64,000 nucleotides of DNA. It comes from Chitinophagales bacterium. GTDB taxonomy: Bacteria; Bacteroidota; Bacteroidia; Chitinophagales; Chitinophagaceae. A program made the position numbers and the translations under genes. The notes beneath the pieces are model-generated. The model did not search any database. It had not been told where the DNA came from and saw only the letters and a program-made list of their open reading frames with translations. The first letter of the stretch is position 1. Each line of letters starts with the position of its first letter. Location: NCBI GenBank assembly GCA_026936105.1, contig JAIXKI010000002.1, forward strand, positions 201,556-265,555. Reading direction: 5' to 3'. Shown one piece after another: positions 1 through 9,113 of the stretch.

Positions 1-58
1 TTATCATCCGGAACATTAACAGAAACACAACAAGAAAGCCGCCAAATCGTTGCCACAT
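1..58 (-). CDS. possible N-terminus of an unidentified membrane protein (partial)
   Basis: A minus-strand reading frame starts with ATG at 58 and runs off the left edge of the window. The 19 visible residues begin MWQRFGGFLVVFLLM and are strongly hydrophobic, as in a signal anchor or first transmembrane helix. It would be divergent to rpoN with about 100 bp between the starts. Too little is visible to name it, and it may be chance. Confidence 0.35.
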   Translation of the reverse strand, partial: MWQRFGGFLVVFLLMFRMI

Positions 59-157
59 CTTTATTTCATTTGTATGTAATTTTACGGCCTGATTTTTGTA
101 ATTGCGCCGGGCTTCGCATTAGAACCGGAGCAATAAAATGACCGGACGAATATCATT

Positions 158-1654
158 ATGTCGCTTAGTCAAAACCTGCAACAGAAGCTGCTACAAAAGC
201 TATCCCCGCAGCAGATTCAGCTGATGAAACTGCTGCAGGTTCCTACTGCCAACCTGGAAGAACGCATCAAGGAAGAACTGGAAGAAAATCCTGCACTGGA
301 ACTGGATGAAGAGAAACACGACGATAACCCGGATGAAACCAAAGATGAATTCAGCAACAACGAAAGCGAAGAAAATGAGTATGATGAAGCAGATGGAAGT
401 GAAGATGAATACGAGAACATTGACATCAGCGATTATGTGCATGAAGGAGATGATGACGTTGCCGATTACAAGCTGAGAGATGACAACTATCCTGAAGATG
501 ATGAAAAAAAAGAATTGCCCTATAAAAGCGAAACAGGTTTATATGAACTGCTTCAGCACCAGCTCGGGCTTTTGAAACTGGATGAAAAAGAAAAAAAGAT
601 CGCAGAGCAGATCATCGGCAGCATTGATGAAGATGGCTATCTGAGAAGGGAAACCTCTGCCATTGTTGATGATCTTGCGTTTCGTCAAAATATTACAGCA
701 TCAGCAGAAGAAGTGGAGTCTGTAATATACCGTATTCAGCAATTCGATCCCCCAGGAGTGGGTGCCCGCAATCTGCAGGAATGTCTTTTATTGCAATTGC
801 AAAGGCTCAAAGATGAAGGTAAAGAGGTACAGATCGCCATTACTGCCATTCAAAAATATTTTGAAGAGTTTACCAAAAAGCATTATGAAAAAATTCAACG
901 CGGATTAAACCTCAGCGATGATGGCCTGAAAGAAATAATGCAACAGATCATCCACCTGAACCCTAAACCGGGAGGAACGGTGGGAGAGGTGAATAAAGCT
1001 GAAAGCTATGTAGTTCCGGATTTTTTCATTTTTAATCATAACGGCAAACTGGAGCTAACATTAAATTCCCGCAATGCTCCCGAACTGCGGATCAGCGAAG
1101 GATACAGAGATATGCTGAAAGAGTATGATCGTGGTTCCAAAAAAGACAGACGCCAGAAAGAAGCTGTTTTATTCATCAAGCAAAAAATTGATGCCGCCAA
1201 ATGGTTCATTGATGCCATCAAACAAAGGCAGCAAACATTACTGAATACTATGACTGCCATCATGGAACACCAAAATGAATTTTTTATGTCAGGAGATGAA
1301 ACAACGATGCGGCCGATGATACTGAAAGACATTGCGGAAAAAACGGGGTTGGACATTTCCACGGTAAGCCGTGTGGCTAACAGCAAATTTGTTCAAACCG
1401 AATTCGGAACTTATCGCCTGAAATTCTTTTTCAGCGAATCACTCAGCACAGACAGTGGTGAAGAAGTTTCTACCAGGGAAGTAAAGAAAATACTCAGTGA
1501 TGTAATTGAAGGCGAAAACAAGAAAAAACCCCTAAGTGATGAACGGCTCACCGATCTGCTCCAGGAAAAAGGATATAATATTGCACGCCGGACCGTTGCC
1601 AAATACAGGGAACAACTGAACATTCCGGTAGCCCGTCTCAGAAAAGAGCTCTGA
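158..1654 (+). CDS. rpoN: RNA polymerase sigma-54 factor RpoN
   Basis: Alternative sigma factor that directs RNA polymerase to -24/-12 promoters and needs AAA+ activators to open them. The Gln/Leu-rich region I is at residues 1-50 (MSLSQNLQQKLLQKLSPQQI), followed by a very acidic linker at about 50-125, the core-binding domain, and a C-terminal helix-turn-helix region with the RpoN box ARRTVAKYRE near residues 476-485. The length of 498 aa is normal for the family. The acidic low-complexity linker is longer than in proteobacterial RpoN but typical of Bacteroidota. The SGNH gene follows 6 bp after the stop, so the two are probably co-transcribed. Confidence 0.97.
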   Translation: MSLSQNLQQKLLQKLSPQQIQLMKLLQVPTANLEERIKEELEENPALELDEEKHDDNPDETKDEFSNNESEENEYDEADGSEDEYENIDISDYVHEGDDDVADYKLRDDNYPEDDEKKELPYKSETGLYELLQHQLGLLKLDEKEKKIAEQIIGSIDEDGYLRRETSAIVDDLAFRQNITASAEEVESVIYRIQQFDPPGVGARNLQECLLLQLQRLKDEGKEVQIAITAIQKYFEEFTKKHYEKIQRGLNLSDDGLKEIMQQIIHLNPKPGGTVGEVNKAESYVVPDFFIFNHNGKLELTLNSRNAPELRISEGYRDMLKEYDRGSKKDRRQKEAVLFIKQKIDAAKWFIDAIKQRQQTLLNTMTAIMEHQNEFFMSGDETTMRPMILKDIAEKTGLDISTVSRVANSKFVQTEFGTYRLKFFFSESLSTDSGEEVSTREVKKILSDVIEGENKKKPLSDERLTDLLQEKGYNIARRTVAKYREQLNIPVARLRKEL

Positions 1655-1660
1655 CTTGTA

Positions 1661-2899
1661 ATGAAAAGATTTGTTAACCAGATATTTCTCCTGTCATATA
1701 TCCTTGCTTATTCAACAGCTGCGGCACAGTTGATTCCGGTGAATGATCATCAGATTGCAAAAACCTATCCCTTCTTTAATCCGGCCAATAATCATATCAG
1801 CAGGGAAAGCGGCCTGGACAGTTTTTTTCAAAAACTCATTTCCCTTAAAAAAAATAAAGAAGGAACGATTTCAATAGTTCATATCGGCGACTCGCATATC
1901 CAGGCAGACTATTTTACTTCAGTGATCAGAAAAGGGTTGCAACAGTTTTTTGGGGATGCAGGAAGAGGGTTGATATTTCCTTATCAGCTGGCACAGTCCA
2001 ATACACCACCGGACATAACCAGTTCTTCCAATACCACATGGGAATTCAACCGGCTTGCCCATCCGGAGATCCCGATCAATTCCGGAATCAGCGGATATTG
2101 CATCCGTACAAATTTCAGCGGAGCCTCCATCGAGCTCGGCCTTAAACCCGATGATATCAACCTGACACAATCATTTAACCGTTTGAAATTCTTTTTAGGA
2201 TCAAATCCATTAGTTTCCTGGATGCTTCGAACTAATACTGATAGCTCTCTCATCCTTATCAACGGAGAGAAATCAGATTCGATGACTTACCCGGATATTG
2301 TGCTGAAACATAATGCAAGCAGTTTTATTTTATCCTCACTCTTATCTGACAGTTTAAAAGAATTTTACGGAGTATCATTGGAGAATTCGGAACCCGGCAT
2401 CATCTATCACACCATTGGGGTGAACGGCGCCACTTACAACAGTTTCAACTCCGGTTCATTATTCTGGCAACAGCTTCCTGCTTTACAGGCAGACCTCTAT
2501 ATTATTTCCCTGGGTACCAATGAAGCACAGAAGGTTGGCCTCGATCGTGATACATTTTTACTGCAACTGGATACTTTTTTTTCAAAACTGAAGCAGGCAT
2601 CTCCCGGTGCGGCGGTTATGGTCACCACAACTGCCGATGATTTTTACAAAAGGCACAGGCCAAATAAAATGCTGAAACAGATCAACTCTTATATTTCTTC
2701 TTACTGTAATACACATAAGATTCCGCTATGGGACATGTACCAGATCACCGGTGGCCATGGCTCTGCTTATAAATGGTTGAAAAGAAGATTGATGAACAAA
2801 GACAGAGTGCATTTTACCAATGAAGGTTACCGGATGCAGGGATCGCTTTTCTTTAATGCCTTTTCCAAAGCATATAACAAATTTCTGAAGGCAAAATGA
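1661..2899 (+). CDS. secreted SGNH/GDSL-type hydrolase or acyltransferase
   Basis: 412-residue protein with an N-terminal signal sequence (cleavage likely near AAAQ, residue 23). The SGNH block I motif GDSH is at 76-79 and the C-terminal D-x-x-H block is in DRVHFTNEGY. Proteins of this type remove or transfer acyl groups on carbohydrates. It converges on an MBOAT gene whose other neighbour is a second SGNH protein, the arrangement seen in alginate/peptidoglycan O-acetylation systems, so a role in O-acetylating an exported polymer is plausible. The substrate is unknown. Confidence 0.85.
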   Translation: MKRFVNQIFLLSYILAYSTAAAQLIPVNDHQIAKTYPFFNPANNHISRESGLDSFFQKLISLKKNKEGTISIVHIGDSHIQADYFTSVIRKGLQQFFGDAGRGLIFPYQLAQSNTPPDITSSSNTTWEFNRLAHPEIPINSGISGYCIRTNFSGASIELGLKPDDINLTQSFNRLKFFLGSNPLVSWMLRTNTDSSLILINGEKSDSMTYPDIVLKHNASSFILSSLLSDSLKEFYGVSLENSEPGIIYHTIGVNGATYNSFNSGSLFWQQLPALQADLYIISLGTNEAQKVGLDRDTFLLQLDTFFSKLKQASPGAAVMVTTTADDFYKRHRPNKMLKQINSYISSYCNTHKIPLWDMYQITGGHGSAYKWLKRRLMNKDRVHFTNEGYRMQGSLFFNAFSKAYNKFLKAK

Positions 2900-2902
2900 A
2901 CT

Positions 2903-4381
2903 TTAAAATCTCAGATAGATCGGCATTACAGGCTCCGATGACTTAAAGAATCCGTAGATCATTACAAAAATAAAAAACACACCCAGGTAATAAACCAGCG
3001 GCACTTTTCTGAACCGGCCAATGACCTTGTCTGCCAGATCATCCGGAATGGCATGCAGCAGATAAGCCAAAAGCATCAAAGCAAGTACCGGTTTGTAATT
3101 ATTGAAAAATGCTCCCCATACGGAAATATCGAAACTGTGAGTAATCTGGTAGATCATATCTCCTGCAATGGTGAAGTCGGCTGCTTTAAAGAATATCCAG
3201 CAAAAACACACAAAATGAAAAGTGATCAGTACTGAAAGTGCATTGATCCAAAATGAATTATTTACCGGTTTAAATATCTTTTCCGTTTTTTGTTTCCATA
3301 TCTTATGAAACGCCAGGGCTAATCCATGCAGGCCTCCCCATGCAATAAAATTCCAGCTGGCGCCATGCCATAATCCTCCAAGCAGCATGGTCAGCATCAG
3401 GTTGATGTAGGTCCTCACCACTCCTTTTCTGTTGCCGCCAAGCGGTATATACAGATAATCACGCAGCCATGATGAAAGTGAAATATGCCATCGCCTCCAG
3501 AATTCTGTAATGTTCCTGCTTTGATACGGCGACCTGAAATTGACCGGTATGGTAAAGCCCAGCCACTTGGCAATTCCGATCGCAACATCGCTATACCCGC
3601 TGAAATCACAATAAATGACCACCGCATATCCATAAACAGCAAAAAGATTTTCCAGGCCTGTATAGCGGGTCGGATCATCAAAAATGTAATCCACGAAATT
3701 CTGAGTGATAAAATCAGAAATGACCAGCTTTTTGAACAGTCCTGAAATGATCAGGTAAAATCCTTTTGCAAAATCATTTTCACTGATCGCATAAGGCTTG
3801 TCAATCTGGGGAATGAAATCCGATGCACGGACAATGGGGCCCATTACCAGCTTAGGAAAGAACGAAAGAAATAAAAGATAATCCGTGAACTTTCTTACAG
3901 GCACAAATTGTCCTCGGTAAACATCTATCGTATAACTCAGGTTCTCAAATGTGTAAAAAGAAATACCTACCGGTAACAGAATATTCAGTGGATTAAAATT
4001 CGTTTGCAGCAATTCATTACAGGTGGCAATAAAGAAGTTCGTGTATTTGAAATATACCAGCAACCCCAGGTTGAAAACAATACTGCATACCAGCAGGAAT
4101 TTTTTCTTTCTCTTATTCTGTTGCCGGTAGATGGCATTGGAAAGAAAATAATCTACAATAGCCGACAGGATTACAAACACAACAAAAAATCCGCTGGCTT
4201 TGTAAAAGAAATAAAGAGAGAAAAAAGTAAACAGGTATTTACGGGCCGGGAAATTATTACGTAACAAGTAATAAGATGTCATAAAGATGGCAAAGAAGAA
4301 CACAAAAAAGCCGTTGTTGAACAGAAGGGGATTCTTCGGGTCATACAAAAACTGGTTCAAAAATGCTTCGAAATCAAACAT
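2903..4381 (-). CDS. MBOAT family O-acyltransferase (AlgI-like)
   Basis: Polytopic membrane protein of 492 aa with about ten hydrophobic segments. It carries the MBOAT signature: the invariant histidine H339 in LGGLWHGASW, preceded by the RRWHISLSSWLRDYLY block. Relatives such as AlgI, PatA and DltB carry acyl groups across the inner membrane and hand them to an extracytoplasmic SGNH acyltransferase. The downstream same-strand gene is an SGNH protein and a second one converges from the other side, which fits an O-acetylation complex. The acceptor polymer cannot be inferred. Confidence 0.93.
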   Translation of the reverse strand: MFDFEAFLNQFLYDPKNPLLFNNGFFVFFFAIFMTSYYLLRNNFPARKYLFTFFSLYFFYKASGFFVVFVILSAIVDYFLSNAIYRQQNKRKKKFLLVCSIVFNLGLLVYFKYTNFFIATCNELLQTNFNPLNILLPVGISFYTFENLSYTIDVYRGQFVPVRKFTDYLLFLSFFPKLVMGPIVRASDFIPQIDKPYAISENDFAKGFYLIISGLFKKLVISDFITQNFVDYIFDDPTRYTGLENLFAVYGYAVVIYCDFSGYSDVAIGIAKWLGFTIPVNFRSPYQSRNITEFWRRWHISLSSWLRDYLYIPLGGNRKGVVRTYINLMLTMLLGGLWHGASWNFIAWGGLHGLALAFHKIWKQKTEKIFKPVNNSFWINALSVLITFHFVCFCWIFFKAADFTIAGDMIYQITHSFDISVWGAFFNNYKPVLALMLLAYLLHAIPDDLADKVIGRFRKVPLVYYLGVFFIFVMIYGFFKSSEPVMPIYLRF

Positions 4382-4404
4382 AATTATTCCTGTGTTGAGC
4401 CGGT

Positions 4405-5775
4405 TTATTTTTGGGTTGCTGAGTATTTATCATAATCCTGCAGTATTGCCTGAAAAAAATACTTCCCCAGGATCTCTGCGCCTTTAAAGTTCGGATGCAC
4501 ATAATCTTTGTTCGCCAATGAAGGTTTTTGGGATGCCCATTGCACTATTGAATTGGCCCCGCCCATAGTTTCAAACTGGTTATAAAAGCTGCTTCCTGTT
4601 TCATAAGCCAGCAACGCCTGAATTTTTACCAATGAATCTATACCCACCGCCGAGCGGTATTCGCCCCCATAGCGGAAGGCACGGTCGGCAGTGCTGACCA
4701 GCAAAAACTCACTTTGAGGGAAACAGTTTTTAATTTTTTTGATCACCGGCATCATTGCCCGTGCATACCAGTTGAAATTTTTATCATTGGGCCTGAATAA
4801 AAGATTGACACCATACTGAAAAATGATCAGGTCATAAGGATTTGCAGCAGCGATTGATGTAAGAAAAGAAGAATCTACTTTTGCAAACTCCAGGCCGGTG
4901 ATTCCTCTGAAAGAAAAATTATCCAGTATCACTCCCGACCCGGATTCAAAAGAAATACCGTACACAGGCAATTGTACATCAGAAACCGATACTCTTATTG
5001 AAGCGCTTTTGCTTTTCTCCAGTACAATACGATTCACCGGCTTATCAGCCATAACAGGAACCGTCACATTATTCACTTTGATATTTACCGGGTGTGAAGA
5101 GTACCCGCAAAGCAGGCTTTTTTCAATGATCGCAGAAGTATCAGTAATAGTCCGGTCATTCATCTGTACCCAATCACCACCGCTGCGGAAGACATGGCCT
5201 GAAATATAGAGCTTGCTTTTATTGCCGTCTGTTTTAAAATTCTCATCCTGCCAGCCGCCTGAATAGTTTGCATTGACTGTGGTTCTGAACTGTGACACCT
5301 GTGAAGTAATGGGTACAAAACCAACACCGCTTCCACCAAAGGCCTGCTGTAATAGTTTTCGTAATGTTTGCGTCAGCAGGTCACCTTCTATCATGCTGTC
5401 GCCAAAGTATGCAATACGGACCTTTTGTTGTTTACCGTTATTTAAGTCATACAATTTTTTAATGAATTTTTCCAATACCACAGCATTGGTGTCATCACTG
5501 AAATCGGTAATGAAATGCCCTTTATGATAAAGGTCAAAATTCCTGATCTTATCTTTCAGTGGAACGGTAACGGTGAGAAGGGAGGTGGAATCAAAGCCAT
5601 TTGCCAGGTTAGCGCTGTCTTCATTGTCTGTATTGCTGTGAATGACATCCGAGATCAGGTTGACTCTTTTTGCCGGCATCCATTTCCAGTCAAATGCAGC
5701 CGCCAATATTGAAGACAAGAGATAAATAGCGGTGGCAACTGTCACGAAAATAAGGACACGTCGGTTGGCGTTCAT
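4405..5775 (-). CDS. membrane-anchored SGNH/GDSL-type protein (AlgJ/AlgX-like role)
   Basis: 456-residue protein with an N-terminal signal anchor at about residues 7-27. The SGNH block I is YFGDSMIEGD (D126, S127) and the C-terminal block is DYVHPNFKG. It lies upstream of the MBOAT gene on the same strand with a gap of about 23 bp, so they probably form an operon. The expected role is the periplasmic acyl-transfer partner of the MBOAT protein. It shares the SGNH fold with the protein at 1.7-2.9 kb, but the two align only around the motifs, so they look like different subfamilies. A hydrolase role is possible. Confidence 0.82.
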   Translation of the reverse strand: MNANRRVLIFVTVATAIYLLSSILAAAFDWKWMPAKRVNLISDVIHSNTDNEDSANLANGFDSTSLLTVTVPLKDKIRNFDLYHKGHFITDFSDDTNAVVLEKFIKKLYDLNNGKQQKVRIAYFGDSMIEGDLLTQTLRKLLQQAFGGSGVGFVPITSQVSQFRTTVNANYSGGWQDENFKTDGNKSKLYISGHVFRSGGDWVQMNDRTITDTSAIIEKSLLCGYSSHPVNIKVNNVTVPVMADKPVNRIVLEKSKSASIRVSVSDVQLPVYGISFESGSGVILDNFSFRGITGLEFAKVDSSFLTSIAAANPYDLIIFQYGVNLLFRPNDKNFNWYARAMMPVIKKIKNCFPQSEFLLVSTADRAFRYGGEYRSAVGIDSLVKIQALLAYETGSSFYNQFETMGGANSIVQWASQKPSLANKDYVHPNFKGAEILGKYFFQAILQDYDKYSATQK

Positions 5776-5787
5776 ACTGTCGAATTC

Positions 5788-6273
5788 TTATTTAATTGCT
5801 GAAAGTTTATGCTTTCGAATAGCCGACAACACTCTTCCTTTCCAGACATCAGGTACTTCAGAATAATTGGACCTGCTGATGGCATGAACCCATAACTTAT
5901 AGTCCATATTACCTTTCAACTTTGAATAAAACTTTCTTTTTGTGATCAACCTGCAGAAATCCAGATAAGAACTTCTGGCATCCGGGTATTGTTTGTACCG
6001 GCTTTTAATTCCTTTGGTCTTCAACAGGTTGTTCTTTCCCATAATCCCAAAATGGTTATGTAATAACCTGCTGTTACGGCTGGTGCCAGCTCCGGATTCA
6101 ATGATAGCTACACCTAAAATAACAGCAGACGGAATTCCATAAACACCTTGCAATGAATCAGCTAAAACGTGATATTCTTTTATATATTTTGTTTGTGCAG
6201 GTAAAATATGAGAAGAACCTAACAACAGCAGGAGCAATAGAAATTTTACGCTAAAAGATCGGTTTAAATTCAT
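5788..6273 (-). CDS. glucosaminidase-domain (FlgJ-type) peptidoglycan hydrolase
   Basis: 161-residue secreted protein with a signal peptide ending near LPAQ (residue 26). It has one glucosaminidase domain: the motif IIESGAGTSRNSRLLHNHFG contains the likely catalytic glutamate, and the C-terminus has the family's SNYSEVPDVW-type ending. It should cleave N-acetylglucosamine linkages in peptidoglycan. It sits just upstream of, and on the same strand as, the SGNH/MBOAT genes, so the four could be a wall or surface-polymer modification set. No separate cell-wall-binding domain is present. Confidence 0.88.
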   Translation of the reverse strand: MNLNRSFSVKFLLLLLLLGSSHILPAQTKYIKEYHVLADSLQGVYGIPSAVILGVAIIESGAGTSRNSRLLHNHFGIMGKNNLLKTKGIKSRYKQYPDARSSYLDFCRLITKRKFYSKLKGNMDYKLWVHAISRSNYSEVPDVWKGRVLSAIRKHKLSAIK

Positions 6274-6355
6274 GAAAATATTGTTCTTTATCCGGATAAA
6301 GTTTGCACGGACGGTAAATATACAAAATCATGCCCCTTTTTAATAATGCCTTATT

Positions 6356-7072
6356 TTGCATGAAATTTTACAGGGTAATATGACTACAAGGCTTGCTGTG
6401 GATGAACAAAATGAATTAAAGGAGATTAGCGTTCCTGAAATGCCTCAGCAACCCGGAATGTTAAAATTTGCGACAAAGATATTTTCAGTCATTCTGCATC
6501 CATTATTCATTCCTGTTTATGTAGTTTGGTTTCTATTGTATGTACAGCCTTATTTTTATGCCGGTTTCACCAATTGGGATAAATCCAAGATCCTTATTTC
6601 GGCCACACTGATGTACACTTTTTTCCCTTTGGTGACTGTGGGGTTATTAAAAGCGTTGAAGTTTATTGACTCCATTTTTTTAAAAACTCAAAGAGACCGC
6701 ATCATTCCCTATGTGGTTTGTGGCATCTGGTATTTCTGGATGTGGTATGTGTGGAGAAACCTTCCTGAAATTCCATCCATCCAGGTGAAATTCGGATTCG
6801 CGGTCTTTCTGGCTTCCAGCATCGGGCTTATCACCAACACTTATATGAAAGTGAGCATGCATGCATTGGCAGCGGGAGTGTTAATGACCTTCATTTTTAC
6901 CTTATCATTTGCCGGAGCTTTGGATTCGGGGATTTATCTTACCATTGCCATATTGATTGCAGGACTTAGCTGTACCTCACGCCTTATCGCTTCTGATCAT
7001 TCACAAAAAGAGATCTACACCGGGCTTTTCATTGGTATCATTTCACAACTGATATCCACCTGGCTTGCCTGA
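6356..7072 (+). CDS. polytopic membrane protein, degenerate PAP2-like
   Basis: 238-residue protein with about six hydrophobic helices after a 30-residue cytoplasmic tail. It resembles the PAP2 phosphatase-like membrane proteins common in Bacteroidota: it has an ILHPLFIP segment, an arginine-containing LKTQRDRIIPY loop, MKVSMHALAAG where the PSGH motif would be, and SDHSQKEIYTG where the final histidine motif would be. The PSGH signature is not intact, so phosphatase activity is doubtful. A start at the second methionine (MTTRLAV, 6380) is possible. The function is unknown. Confidence 0.8.
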   Translation: MHEILQGNMTTRLAVDEQNELKEISVPEMPQQPGMLKFATKIFSVILHPLFIPVYVVWFLLYVQPYFYAGFTNWDKSKILISATLMYTFFPLVTVGLLKALKFIDSIFLKTQRDRIIPYVVCGIWYFWMWYVWRNLPEIPSIQVKFGFAVFLASSIGLITNTYMKVSMHALAAGVLMTFIFTLSFAGALDSGIYLTIAILIAGLSCTSRLIASDHSQKEIYTGLFIGIISQLISTWLA

Positions 7073-7119
7073 CAGATCCGGACTACTAAAATTGTTTTAC
7101 CTGATATAACCGATCATCT

Positions 7120-8175
7120 ATGTTTCGTTCAAAAATTGCAGGAATAGGAATGTATGTCCCCAAAAATGTGGTGACCAACAATGACCTGAAAAAATATATG
7201 GATACCAGTGACGAATGGATCACAGAACGAACGGGAATAAAAGAAAGAAGATTTGCCGACCGGACCAATGAAACAACCACAACGATGGGAGTGGAAGCAT
7301 CAAAGATCGCAATTGAAAGAGCGGGTATTACTCCTGCAGAGGTTGATTTCATCGTTTTTGCTACTCTCTCTCCCGATTATTATTTTCCCGGATGCGGTGT
7401 ATTACTGCAAAGAGCTATGAAAATGGAAAATGTCGGAGCGGTGGATGTACGCAATCAGTGCAGTGGTTTTGTATATGCTTTAAGTGTGGCAGACCAGTTC
7501 ATCAAAACGGGCATGTATAAAAACATCCTGGTGGTCGGAGCGGAAAAACATTCTTTTGGACTAGACTTCAGCACCCGGGGCAGAAATGTATCGGTGATCT
7601 TTGGTGATGGCGCCGGAGCGGTGGTATTGCAACCGGCAGATAGTTCTTCAGATTCCGGGATCCTCAGCACACACCTGCACAGTGATGGCGCCAATGCGGA
7701 AATACTGGCAATGTATAATCCGGGAACTCATGCCAATCATTGGGCAAAAGATCATAAACTGGCTGATTTCAACGAAGCTGAGATCGGAGACATGTTCATG
7801 AGCCATGAGATGATTGACCATGCGCAGAATTTTCCCAATATGGATGGCCCTTCAGTTTTTAAAGTAGCCGTTGAAAAATTTCCGGAAGTGATCATGGAGG
7901 CTTTGAATAAAAACGGTTATCAATCCTCCGACCTGGGTTTGTTGATACCGCACCAGGCCAATCTTCGTATTTCACAGTTTGTGCAGCGTAAATTAAAATT
8001 AAGAGATGACCAGGTGTATAACAATATTCAGAAATACGGAAACACCACTGCTGCTTCCATACCTATTGCACTTTGCGAAGCATGGGAAGAAGGGAAAATA
8101 AAAGAGGGTGACCTGGTCTGCCTGGCAGCATTCGGCAGCGGATTCACCTGGGCAAGCGCCTTGATAAAATGGTAG
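7120..8175 (+). CDS. beta-ketoacyl-ACP synthase III family protein (FabH-like)
   Basis: 351-residue thiolase-fold enzyme with the full KAS III triad: C114 in RNQCSGF, His in LIPHQANLRI and Asn in YGNTTAAS. FabH condenses an acyl-CoA with malonyl-ACP to start fatty acid synthesis. Bacteroidota usually carry a ~330-residue fabH beside acpP/plsX as well as longer homologues of this type. The lack of fatty-acid neighbours and the slightly long size suggest this may be one of the extra copies, for example for branched-chain, aryl polyene or other lipid starters. The gene stands alone between unrelated genes. Confidence 0.92.
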   Translation: MFRSKIAGIGMYVPKNVVTNNDLKKYMDTSDEWITERTGIKERRFADRTNETTTTMGVEASKIAIERAGITPAEVDFIVFATLSPDYYFPGCGVLLQRAMKMENVGAVDVRNQCSGFVYALSVADQFIKTGMYKNILVVGAEKHSFGLDFSTRGRNVSVIFGDGAGAVVLQPADSSSDSGILSTHLHSDGANAEILAMYNPGTHANHWAKDHKLADFNEAEIGDMFMSHEMIDHAQNFPNMDGPSVFKVAVEKFPEVIMEALNKNGYQSSDLGLLIPHQANLRISQFVQRKLKLRDDQVYNNIQKYGNTTAASIPIALCEAWEEGKIKEGDLVCLAAFGSGFTWASALIKW

Positions 8176-8232
8176 CCGTTTTTTTGCAACTTTTTATAGA
8201 CTGAAAATGCCTTCCGATAAGCATGCGAGCTT

Positions 8233-8655
8233 ATGAAAATATTTTTTTTAATAGCAATTCTTTTTTCTCATCATATCCTGATCCATGCTCAGGACAGTTG
8301 GGAAATAAAATGGAAGAAAAAAACCATTTTAACGGCTGACAAGGAAGATGAAGCCGCCAATACACGGAAACTAAAACCTTGCCAGTGGAAAAAGAAAGGG
8401 GATCTGCGCATCATTTATAAAGAAACCGGTCAAGACACTCTCTTATGGCATTCCTTTTTACTTTTTGATGAACAGGATGAACAACTATTTTCAGTGGAGA
8501 AAACATTGGAAGCTAAAATACCGATAAGCAAGCTTCATGAATTATTTGCAGGAAAGAAAGAGATCAGGATCTACACCATAGTATCTCCAAGGAATCCCAG
8601 GATCAGAGTGAAGATGCAGAGAGTGCATTTATGTACCTTGGAAATTTTTCAATAA
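8233..8655 (+). CDS. small secreted protein of unknown function, 3' end altered by an insertion
   Basis: 140-residue protein with a signal peptide ending at IHAQ (residue 20) and a mature part rich in Lys, Glu and beta-forming residues. I do not recognise a family. The 3' end is notable. The codons CAT TTA TGT ACC TTG at 8626-8640 recur exactly at 9648-9662, where the same frame continues CAG CTT CCT TAA and stops 3 bp before the lipid-kinase start. The original protein therefore probably ended ...HLCTLQLP and formed an operon with that kinase. The present ending (EIFQ) comes from the inserted island. Confidence 0.75.
   Translation: MKIFFLIAILFSHHILIHAQDSWEIKWKKKTILTADKEDEAANTRKLKPCQWKKKGDLRIIYKETGQDTLLWHSFLLFDEQDEQLFSVEKTLEAKIPISKLHELFAGKKEIRIYTIVSPRNPRIRVKMQRVHLCTLEIFQ
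8626..8640 (+). repeat. left copy of 15-bp direct repeat flanking the AT-rich island
   Basis: CATTTATGTACCTTG, identical to 9648-9662. This copy lies inside the last codons of the 140-residue secreted protein gene. The repeats enclose 1007 bp of distinctly AT-rich, opposite-strand sequence. Confidence 0.85.
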
Positions 8656-8690
8656 ACAAAATATTTTATCCTATTCATTTGAAAATGAAA

Positions 8691-9089
8691 TTAAAAATCT
8701 TGCCAGTTATTTGAGTTTTTCAAATCATACCCTCTCTTTTTTCTTATTTCATGCCAGCTTTTATAAGGGAGTTCATATCTTTTATCATAAAAATATTCCC
8801 CCCATCGCCAAAAATATAATGGGTTTTTCCAGAACAAGCGATACACAAGTGTGTCGTTTGTATTTGGATGCGTTTGAATAAAGCTTTTTGGAACAATTGG
8901 ACTTAAATTATACAGCCTTCCCTTAAATGGGATTTCTGAAAATGTTAGGCTCCCATCGCCATTACTATAACGATAATAGTCATCATCTAATATAAGACCA
9001 AATACTCCCTTAAGAGGAGGGAGATTGGAAATAATCATAAATAGAATTATTCCTATTATCCACCATTTAATCTTTTTTTTCTTTTGCAT
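8691..9089 (-). CDS. small membrane-anchored protein of unknown function in the island
   Basis: 132-residue protein with a lysine-rich N-terminus followed by one transmembrane helix (WWIIGIILFMIISNL, about residues 9-23) and an aromatic-rich extracytoplasmic domain with many Trp/Tyr residues and no cysteines. It is immediately downstream (24 bp) of, and on the same strand as, the broken lipoprotein. I do not recognise a family. Its position after a secreted-effector-like gene and its single membrane anchor would fit an immunity protein, but that is inference from gene order only. Confidence 0.65.
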   Translation of the reverse strand: MQKKKKIKWWIIGIILFMIISNLPPLKGVFGLILDDDYYRYSNGDGSLTFSEIPFKGRLYNLSPIVPKSFIQTHPNTNDTLVYRLFWKNPLYFWRWGEYFYDKRYELPYKSWHEIRKKRGYDLKNSNNWQDF

Positions 9090-9113
9090 TCTAAATTTTT
9101 CGAAGGTTCTTTA

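Noticed and set aside
200-442. Long minus-strand frames opposite rpoN
   Set aside because: They mirror the acidic, repetitive codons of the rpoN linker and have no plausible protein character; rpoN itself is certain.
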